Shown here: piece after piece, positions 49,210-56,093 of the stretch
Layout of the letters: every line of letters starts with the position of its first letter
Position numbering within the stretch: the stretch's first letter is position 1
Assembly (NCBI GenBank): GCA_024226735.1
Contig: JAAELL010000207.1
Coordinates: 1-60,700, forward strand
DNA: 60,700 bases
Source: a bacterium
GTDB lineage: Bacteria; Planctomycetota; UBA1135; GCA-002686595
Direction of reading: 5' to 3'
Notes under the pieces: generated by a model
Database searches by the model: none
What the model was told of the DNA's origin: nothing
The model's input: only the letters and a program-made list of their open reading frames with translations
Position numbers and translations under genes: made by a program

Positions 49210-51365
49210 TGGCTACGACTCCGAGTCCCCAGGACAAGGTCGCGTGGGAACCGCGCGACGAGATGACCGTCTTGAACAAGGACGCGCGTCGCCTCGATGG
49301 ACCGGTCAAGGTCACTGGCCGTGCCGTCTACCCGCACGACGTGCGCCTGCCGAACATGGTGTACGCGCGCCTGCTCGTGCACCCGGCGCCGCGCTCGAAG
49401 CTGACCCGCGTCGACGTCGAGCCGGCGCGCCAGGTGCCTGGCGTCGTCTATGCCGAAGTGCTCAAGTCCGGCGGCGAGGAGGTGCTCTACCAGGGCGACG
49501 ACGCCGTGCTCGCGGTCGTCGCCGCCGAGACCCCGGAAGCGGCGGAGGACGGTGTGCGCGCCGTTGTCGTCGAGCTCGAGGAGCTGTGGCCGCCGATGGT
49601 GACGCCGGAGCAGGCGCTCGCCGACGACTCGCCCAAGATCACCGAGAACGGCAACGTCGTGGTCGCCGGCACCCGCGGCGACCAAGCCGAGGTCGAAGCG
49701 ACCCTCGGTCGCTGCGATGCCGTGGTCGAGGCGTCCTACAGCCTGCCCGTCCAGCACCACGCCTGCCTCGAGACGCACGGATGCGTCGTCGACTTCGACG
49801 GGGAGAAGGCCACGACCTACCCCTCGACCCAGATGGTGACGGGCTCGACCGGGATGTTCGCGCGCGAGCTCGGCATCTCGCGCAGTGACGTGCGCGTCCT
49901 GACCCCTTATATGGGTGGCGGATTCGGCGCCAAGTTCGGCATCGGCAAGGAGGGCGCGGTCGCGTCCGAGGTCGCCAAGGCGTTGATGCGTCCGGTGCAT
50001 CTGATGCTGACGCGGCCCCAGGAGTTCCTGATGGCGGGCAACCGCTCGGGCTCGAAGCAGGTGATGAAGGGCGGCGCGACCAAGGATGGCGTCTTCCAGG
50101 CGCTGTACGTCGAGGCCGACAAGCACGGAGGGATGGGGCGCGGCTCGCTGCCGACACCGCCGTACATCTACGATGTCGCCTCCAACGCGTCGACCATCCG
50201 CCAAGTGCACACCGCGACCGACGCGAACCGCGCGATGCGCGCCCCCGGGCACCCGCAGGCGTCCTTCGCGATGGAGTCGATGGTCGACGAGCTCAGCTAC
50301 GCGATCGGGATGGACCCGGTCGAGTTCCGCAAGAAGAACCTCTCGAGCGAGGTCTACCACAGGCAGCTCGACCGCGTCGCCAAGGAGATCGGCTGGGCGG
50401 AGCACGAGCACAGGACCGAGCCCGGCAAGGTCGACGGCAACGTACGCGTCGGCATCGGCTTTGGCGTGTCGACCTGGGGCAGCGGAGGCCGCCCCGGCTG
50501 CAAGTGCGAGGTGCGCATCGAGGCCGACGGCAGCATCCGCTCGAGCGTTGGCACCCAGGATCTCGGCACGGGCTCGCGTACGTACGTCGCGAGCATCGTC
50601 GCCGAGGAGTTCGGGCTCGAGCTCTCCCAGGTCGAGGCGCGCATCGGCGACAGCGACCTGCCGCCGTCGGTCGGATCGGGCGGCAGCGTCACGACGGGCA
50701 GCCTCGCCCCGGCCGTCAAGGATGCGGCCCACAACGCACGCGTCGCGCTGTGTGACAAGGTCGCGCCCGTGCTCGAGTGCGACCCGGACGAGCTGACGTG
50801 GCAGGGCGGCAAGGTCTACCCGACCGGCGAACCCGACCGTGCGCTGACCTGGAAGGAGGCGTGCGCGACGGTGGGCAGTGACCCCCTGGTCGCGATGGGC
50901 GAGTTCCAACCGCACCTGCACCAGGGGCGCGTGCATGGAGCCCAGGCGGCGAAGATTTCGGTCGACACCCTGACAGGCGAGATCAAGGTGCTGAAGATGG
51001 TCACCATCCAGGACCAGGGCATTCCGCTCATCCGCTCGGCCCTGCGCAGTCAGATCAACGGCGGTATGGTGCAGGCCCTCTCCTACGGGTTGCTCGAACA
51101 GCGTGTGCACGACGCAGATCTGGGCTACATGCTCACGGCCAACCTCGAGGACTACAAGATCGCCGGTGTGCAGGAGATCCCGGAGATGGTCGCCATCATC
51201 GACGACGACGACACCCGTCAGACCGTGTGCGGAATGGCCGAGGCGACCTGCATCCCCGGCCACGCCGCGATCGCGAATGCGCTGTACAACGCGTGCGGCG
51301 TGCGCATACGCGACCTCCCCCTGTCCGCCGACCGCGTCGTCACCGAACTCGCGAAGAGGATCTGA
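49209..51365 (+). CDS. molybdopterin subunit of xanthine-oxidase-family enzyme
   Basis: 718 aa. Molybdopterin-binding family features: RRLDGPVKVTGRAVYPHDV at the N-terminus, YMGGGFGAKFG, DANRAMRAPGHPQASFAMES, VRVGIGFGVSTWGSG, GTQDLGTGSRTY and, near the C-terminus, GMAEATCIPGHAAIANALYN containing the active-site Glu. Substrate is probably an aldehyde or N-heterocycle. The gene order here is small, large, medium, whereas E. coli paoABC is small, medium, large. Molybdenum cofactor genes are not in the window. Confidence 0.9.
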   Translation: MATTPSPQDKVAWEPRDEMTVLNKDARRLDGPVKVTGRAVYPHDVRLPNMVYARLLVHPAPRSKLTRVDVEPARQVPGVVYAEVLKSGGEEVLYQGDDAVLAVVAAETPEAAEDGVRAVVVELEELWPPMVTPEQALADDSPKITENGNVVVAGTRGDQAEVEATLGRCDAVVEASYSLPVQHHACLETHGCVVDFDGEKATTYPSTQMVTGSTGMFARELGISRSDVRVLTPYMGGGFGAKFGIGKEGAVASEVAKALMRPVHLMLTRPQEFLMAGNRSGSKQVMKGGATKDGVFQALYVEADKHGGMGRGSLPTPPYIYDVASNASTIRQVHTATDANRAMRAPGHPQASFAMESMVDELSYAIGMDPVEFRKKNLSSEVYHRQLDRVAKEIGWAEHEHRTEPGKVDGNVRVGIGFGVSTWGSGGRPGCKCEVRIEADGSIRSSVGTQDLGTGSRTYVASIVAEEFGLELSQVEARIGDSDLPPSVGSGGSVTTGSLAPAVKDAAHNARVALCDKVAPVLECDPDELTWQGGKVYPTGEPDRALTWKEACATVGSDPLVAMGEFQPHLHQGRVHGAQAAKISVDTLTGEIKVLKMVTIQDQGIPLIRSALRSQINGGMVQALSYGLLEQRVHDADLGYMLTANLEDYKIAGVQEIPEMVAIIDDDDTRQTVCGMAEATCIPGHAAIANALYNACGVRIRDLPLSADRVVTELAKRI

Positions 51366-51368
51366 ACC

Positions 51369-52355
51369 GTGAAGTCTTTTCGAATGGTCCTGCCGACCTC
51401 CGTCGAGGAGGCCTCCCGTCTGCTCCCGACCGCCGAGGGCGGCGCGAGCGCAAAGCTCCTCGCCGGCGGTCAGGATCTTCTGACCGAGCTCAAGGAGCAC
51501 CTCGTCGAGCCGGACACGCTCGTCAACCTCAAGAGCGTCCCCGGCCTCGACACGATCGAGTGGAACGAAGCGGGCGAGCTGACGATTGGCGCGCTGGTCA
51601 CCCTGACCGACCTCGAGGAGGAGGCCGGGGTGGTCGAGAAGCTCCCGATCCTGTCCGAGGCCGCCGCCTCGATCGCGAGCGCCCAGATTCGCTCGGTGGG
51701 CACGGTCGGGGGGAACCTCAACCAGCGCCCGCGCTGCTGGTACTACCGAGCCGAGCACGCGCCGTGTCTCAAGAAGGGCGGAAGCGAGTGCTACGCGTTC
51801 GAGGGCCGCAACAAGTACAACGCGATCCTCGGCGGGGGCCCCTCGTACATCGTGCACCCCTCGGACCTCGCCCCGGCGCTGGTCGCGCTCGGCGCGAAGG
51901 TCACGCTGAAGTCCCACAGCACGTCGCGCCAGCTCCTGCTCGAGGACTTCTACACGCTGCCCAGTGATGGCGACATCTTGACCGAGACGCGGCTCAAGCC
52001 CGACGAGGTCCTGACGCACGTACACATACCCAAGCAGCGCGCGGGGATGCGCAGCACGTACCTGAAGTTCAAGGAGCGCGCTTCCTACGACTTCGCCCTG
52101 TCCTCGGTCGCGCTCTGCCTGTGGCTCGACCAGGGGCAGATCACCCGCACGCGCATCGTGCTCGGTGGCGTCGCGCCCAAGCCCTGGCGGACCGTCAAGG
52201 GGGAGCAGGCGATCCTCGGCAAGCGCGTCGACGCGCGGACGATCGAGATGGCGCGCGAGGCGTGCCTCGACGGTGCGGTCACGCTCAGCGAGAACGGCTT
52301 CAAGATCCCGCTCACCAAGGGTCTTCTGACCCGCGCCTTCCAGAAGTTGGCCTGA
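51369..52355 (+). CDS. FAD subunit of the molybdenum hydroxylase, PaoB-like
   Basis: 328 aa, GTG start 3 nt after the previous stop. FAD-binding domain of the xanthine-oxidase medium subunit: KLLAGGQDLL, IRSVGTVGGNLNQRPR, LGGGPSYIVHPSDLAPAL. An insertion with Cys residues (RCWYYRAEHAPCLKKGGSEC) matches the position of the 4Fe-4S-binding loop in PaoB-type subunits; three Cys are visible and the fourth ligand is not obvious. C-terminal CO-dehydrogenase-flavoprotein domain (LKFKERASYDFALSSVAL) follows. Confidence 0.88.
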   Translation: MKSFRMVLPTSVEEASRLLPTAEGGASAKLLAGGQDLLTELKEHLVEPDTLVNLKSVPGLDTIEWNEAGELTIGALVTLTDLEEEAGVVEKLPILSEAAASIASAQIRSVGTVGGNLNQRPRCWYYRAEHAPCLKKGGSECYAFEGRNKYNAILGGGPSYIVHPSDLAPALVALGAKVTLKSHSTSRQLLLEDFYTLPSDGDILTETRLKPDEVLTHVHIPKQRAGMRSTYLKFKERASYDFALSSVALCLWLDQGQITRTRIVLGGVAPKPWRTVKGEQAILGKRVDARTIEMAREACLDGAVTLSENGFKIPLTKGLLTRAFQKLA

Positions 52356-52358
52356 ACC

Positions 52359-52604
52359 ATGTCCGAGAACGACTCCAAGCCGGTCCCGACGGGTCCGAGC
52401 CCCTACTGCGCCGCCCTCGAGAGCAAGAAGATCCTGGTCTCGGAGGGACTCCCGCAGGTGCCTGGCGACGTCCTGGACGCCTCGGGCCACTGCTGGTGCG
52501 CCGAGACCCAGCAGGTGCTCGGTTCGGATCGGCGCCTCGTGGGCCCGGAGACCTGCGTCAAGGGCCGGGCTTGCTTCCATTCCCCCTTCGAGTCGATCCT
52601 GTAG
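52359..52604 (+). CDS. small Cys-rich protein, last gene of the hydroxylase operon
   Basis: 81 aa beginning MSENDSKPVPTG, 3 nt after the FAD subunit stop, so co-transcribed. Five Cys (CAAL, HCWCAETQ, ETCVKG, ACFHSP) are spaced as in small metal- or disulfide-binding domains. No signal peptide. It is unlike standard XdhC or PaoD accessory proteins. It may be a cofactor-insertion helper or electron carrier for the hydroxylase. Unrecognised otherwise. Confidence 0.65.
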   Translation: MSENDSKPVPTGPSPYCAALESKKILVSEGLPQVPGDVLDASGHCWCAETQQVLGSDRRLVGPETCVKGRACFHSPFESIL

Positions 52605-52614
52605 GATCGTTGTC

Positions 52615-52636
52615 GGATCCCCTTCCTGGGGGATCC
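52615..52636 (+). terminator. hairpin after the hydroxylase operon
   Basis: GGATCCCC (52615-52622) pairs with GGGGATCC (52629-52636), an 8-bp perfect stem, 10 nt after the stop of the Cys-rich gene. A CCCCTTCTGATTC tail follows; a moderate candidate terminator separating this operon from the downstream genes. Confidence 0.55.
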
Positions 52637-52686
52637 CCTTCTGATTCGAGGGGCCCCGTCCCGACTCTCCCAAGCGAGCACCCATC

Positions 52687-53279
52687 ATGAAGGCTCGCGT
52701 CCTCGTTGCCCTCTGCGCCGCCGGTGCGGGCGCCGCCCACTTCCACCCCTGCTTGCTCTCGCGCCTCGCGGCCGGCGGTCACTGCTCGGGTGGCACCGGC
52801 TCCGGTTACGACGTCGAGAGCGCGCCAGGCGCTCGTCGGCTGGAGCTTTGCGGACGGCGGTCGTGTATCTCGACGAGAATGCCAGTGCCGGCCGGCGCGA
52901 TGCGCTCCTCGGCTGGCTGCAGGTCCACGCAGCCGACACTCTGGGCTCGATCGTGGCGACGCACGTCACGCCCGTGCGTCTGCGCGCGGACGGCGACGAC
53001 TACCTCCTGCGTGCGGGTGAGGACCTGGAGCTCGACATGGTGGCGATGCCCGATCGCTCGTGCTGCACGATGCCCGAGAACCGCTGGTACGAGCCCCTCG
53101 CCAGCGTGCGGGAAGCCGTCGTCGGCAAGTCGCGTTCGTGCAGCTTCGCCGGTGGCGAAGGGCAGCCGCGGTGGAGCTACATGGACGCGAACAATGCCTT
53201 CGTCGCGGCCTTCGGCCGGCCGGAGGCCGCCGCCGAGGGATGCTGCGTCGAATCGAGCCGAGCCGCGCTGACCCAGTAG
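52687..53279 (+). pseudogene. broken DUF1326-like secreted protein gene
   Basis: The ATG at 52687 opens an exported N-terminus (MKARVLVALCAAGAGAAHFH, then PCLLSRLAAGGHCSGG and YDVES). That frame then loses similarity. A short piece RQALVGWSFADGG is in a second frame (about 52828-52862), and a third frame from 52848 on encodes RTAVVYLDENASAGRRDALL, MVAMPDRSCCTMPENRWYE and GRPEA to the stop at 53279. Joined, the three pieces read like one DUF1326-type protein missing about 35-50 internal codons at each of the two breaks. A short independent protein from 52848 (143 aa, TTG start) is possible. I read it as a pseudogene with two internal deletions. Confidence 0.55.
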
Positions 53280-53415
53280 CCACCGATCCTTCGATCCTCG
53301 GGAAGCGACTCGGGAAGCCTTCGGGCCTCCGGAGGTGGTACGCTTCGGATCGAGCCGGACTCGAGGGGGCGTGTGGGCGCTCCGTTCCGGCGGTCTGAAT
53401 CACTCGGCGAAGAAG

Positions 53416-54936
53416 ATGCGCACACTGCTGTTGTCGGTCCTCGGTTTGGGGGCCCTCGTTGCTGGGAATCACCCGTGGCGCCGGCCCGATCGCGAACCGG
53501 GCCCGGGGCCGATTTCGAATGGGGAGGCTGTCCAGCAGGGTGACGGCGCGGTGCGCGACCTCGAGGCCGCCCCTAGGCCGGTCGTCGCCCCGTACCTCAT
53601 CGACATTTCGCCGAGCTCGGCCACGGTTTGCTGGGTGACGCGCGAGGAGCTCGCGGGCGAGCTCGTGCTCGCCTCGGTCGCGGGCGAGGCGACGCACACC
53701 GAGCCGGAGGCGCGGCGCTTCCACAGGATCGAGCTGACCGGGCTCGAGCCGGGCCAGGACTACGGCTATTCGATCGGCGGCGTGTACGCCGGGCGCTTCC
53801 GCACGACGCGCGAGGACCGGCCCCTGCGCGTGGCGATCTTCGGTCATACGGGCGGGACCGAAGTCGCGAACAAGTACCCGACGACGCTCCTCGCCAGCCG
53901 CATCGACGAGCTCGATCCGGACTTCGCGATCTGCACCGGGGACCTGTGCTACTTCACGAGCCACCAGAGCTTCGCCGACCTCTTCTTCGAGCGCTTCGCG
54001 CGCTTCTTGGCGCGCAAGCCGATCTACGTCGCGCCGGGCAACCACGAGGCGGGCTTCCCGCTGGCGTACGGGTACAGCTACGGCCAGTTCCGCGACCTGT
54101 TCCCGCGTGAGTACCCCGACGTCGATCCGTACTTCAGCACGGTTCACGGCAACGCGAAGTTCGTCTTCCTCGCCTATACGGCGCACTCGCGCCCTGGCTT
54201 CGCGCGCCAGCTCGAGTGGCTGAAGAACGAGCTCGATCAGAGCACGTCGGAGTTCAACATCGTCTGCCTCGGTGGCGCCCAGGACCCGATCTTCTTCGAC
54301 CGCAAGGCGTTCATGAGCACGCTGGTCGAGTCGCGCGTCGACATCGTGTTCGCCGGCGACGGCAGCGGCAACTACCAGGCCGACAACCAGGGCATCCAGT
54401 GGTTCTTCTCGGGCACGAACGGGACGCGGCCGCACACGTTCTACGACCTCGAGGTCCTGCCCTACGAGCTCCGCGTACGCCTCTACGACGCGTCGGGCAT
54501 CAAGCAGATCAAGCACTGGAGCTTCCCCACGACGCGCCCCAAGCGCGTCGTGGCGAACCTCACCGAGACGGGGCGGCCCGACGCGAAGAAGGCGTCGACG
54601 CTCTTCTATCCCGATGCCGCGGCGTCCTCGAACACGTTCGACGGCGTGCGCGTCGTCGTCCACAACTCGCACGACCGGCGCGTACCGATCCTCCTGCGTT
54701 GGGCGCCCTCCGACGCGACGCGACGTGGGGCCGACCGATTCTTCCGTGAACAGCCGGTCTGGATGGCGCCGGGGGAGATCACCACCTTCCTGTACCCACT
54801 GCCGGCGACGAACCCGATCACCGGCAAGGCCTGGTTGCTCGACGACTTACAGCTCGCCGCCAACGAGAAGTACCTGCCCAAGGGTTACGCCTTCAAGCCG
54901 GATGTGCTCGAGTTCAGTCTGATCGCCAACGAGTAG
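53416..54936 (+). CDS. metallophosphoesterase-fold protein lacking most metal ligands
   Basis: 506 aa from the ATG at 53416 with a short N-terminal hydrophobic signal. A fibronectin-like domain (about 55-135: PYLIDISPSSATVCWVTREE, the purple acid phosphatase pattern) precedes a phosphatase-like domain. GDLCYF and PGNHE (motifs 2 and 3) are kept. Motif 1 reads AIFGHTGG instead of D-x-G/H, motif 4 reads IVCLGGAQDP with no His, and motif 5 reads FAGDGSGNYQ instead of GHxH. Catalysis as a usual dinuclear phosphatase is unlikely; binding is more probable. It precedes the TPR/CotH/VTC group by 25 nt. Confidence 0.75.
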   Translation: MRTLLLSVLGLGALVAGNHPWRRPDREPGPGPISNGEAVQQGDGAVRDLEAAPRPVVAPYLIDISPSSATVCWVTREELAGELVLASVAGEATHTEPEARRFHRIELTGLEPGQDYGYSIGGVYAGRFRTTREDRPLRVAIFGHTGGTEVANKYPTTLLASRIDELDPDFAICTGDLCYFTSHQSFADLFFERFARFLARKPIYVAPGNHEAGFPLAYGYSYGQFRDLFPREYPDVDPYFSTVHGNAKFVFLAYTAHSRPGFARQLEWLKNELDQSTSEFNIVCLGGAQDPIFFDRKAFMSTLVESRVDIVFAGDGSGNYQADNQGIQWFFSGTNGTRPHTFYDLEVLPYELRVRLYDASGIKQIKHWSFPTTRPKRVVANLTETGRPDAKKASTLFYPDAAASSNTFDGVRVVVHNSHDRRVPILLRWAPSDATRRGADRFFREQPVWMAPGEITTFLYPLPATNPITGKAWLLDDLQLAANEKYLPKGYAFKPDVLEFSLIANE

Positions 54937-54961
54937 CCCCACCGATCGCTTCGGCCGCGTC

Positions 54962-56089
54962 ATGAGCTTCACCATCTTCCTCCACTTCTCGCGGGCACTG
55001 CTGCTGCTGATCACGGTCCTGATGATCGTCACTTGGCAGGTGTGGACCAAGAACCCCAGGTACATCAACGAGCTCGACTACGAGTGGCAGACCGCCTACG
55101 TCGAGGAGCACGAGGGCCGGCTCAAGACGGCGAGCCTACTCCTGGGCAAGGACCGGGAGGCGGGCATCGAGGCGCTGACCGAGCTCGCCGACGATCTGCG
55201 GCACATCAAGAAGCGCGACCGGCTCGACAAGTTCAAGCGCACGACGCTGACGCGGCTGATGAGCGCCCACGCTGGGCAGGGGGATCTGGACAAGGCACTC
55301 GAGTACGCGGACGAGCAGCTCGCCTTCGACGACCGCGACCTCATGCACATCGTGACGCGCGCGCTCCTGCTCGAGCGCATTCCCGGAAGGGCCGAGGAGG
55401 CCGAGCAGATCCTGGCCGAGCTGACCGAGCGCATCCCGCGCTTCTACCGCGGCGCGGTTGCCTACTCGACCCTGCTCGTGCGCCGCGGGCGCGTCGCCGA
55501 GGCAATCGACATCACGATGCACGCGGCCGACCTCGGCTTGATGGACGTCCCGCTCGAGAAGTGGAACCTCTACTGGGATCCGGGCGGAGGCTGGGCGTCG
55601 AAGCGGCGCATGACGATGGACATGTCGCCGACCCACAAGCCCGACGAGTACTGGTGCAGCGTCAAGCTGCCACGCGACGTCAAGGGCTTGCGCAAGTTCC
55701 GGATCGACCTCCCCTCGACGGCATCGCTGCACCTGGTCGACTGGAAGATCGGCTTCATCGCCGCCAAGGACGGCGACGAGCGCGACCACGTCGTTCTGAT
55801 CGACGGCCTCGAGGGCGTCGAGCGCATCAGCCAGATGATCGAGGAGGGCGGCGGCGTGCGCGCCGAGGGTGGCCTCGACGCCTACCTCTCGTACGACGTG
55901 CCGGAGGAGTTCGCGGCGGTCGAGGGCCAGATCACGATCCGCTTTCAGGGCACGATGCGCCGCTCGATCCCGCGCGCGATGCGCAGGTTGGCGGACGACG
56001 AGGAGCTGATGGCGCAAGTGCGCGCCCAGTTCGAGGCCGATGGACGCGGTGACGTCTTCGAGCGCTTCCTGGTGCTGGCACGGAGCTGA
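54962..56089 (+). CDS. membrane-anchored TPR protein with C-terminal beta domain
   Basis: 375 aa. One membrane segment at about 7-27 (FSRALLLLITVLMIVTWQVW), then TPR-like helical pairs (about 45-195: LDKALEYADEQLAFDDRDLM, AEEAEQILAELTERIPRFY), then a beta-rich domain (about 225-345). No enzyme motif. Downstream gene starts 4 nt after its stop, so it is part of the CotH operon and probably a scaffold or interaction partner on the membrane. Confidence 0.65.
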   Translation: MSFTIFLHFSRALLLLITVLMIVTWQVWTKNPRYINELDYEWQTAYVEEHEGRLKTASLLLGKDREAGIEALTELADDLRHIKKRDRLDKFKRTTLTRLMSAHAGQGDLDKALEYADEQLAFDDRDLMHIVTRALLLERIPGRAEEAEQILAELTERIPRFYRGAVAYSTLLVRRGRVAEAIDITMHAADLGLMDVPLEKWNLYWDPGGGWASKRRMTMDMSPTHKPDEYWCSVKLPRDVKGLRKFRIDLPSTASLHLVDWKIGFIAAKDGDERDHVVLIDGLEGVERISQMIEEGGGVRAEGGLDAYLSYDVPEEFAAVEGQITIRFQGTMRRSIPRAMRRLADDEELMAQVRAQFEADGRGDVFERFLVLARS

Positions 56090-56093
56090 ACGG

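Noticed and set aside
48906..52688. 1260-codon minus-strand open frame across the hydroxylase operon
   Set aside because: It spans three real plus-strand genes with motifs intact; composition is typical of antisense frames.
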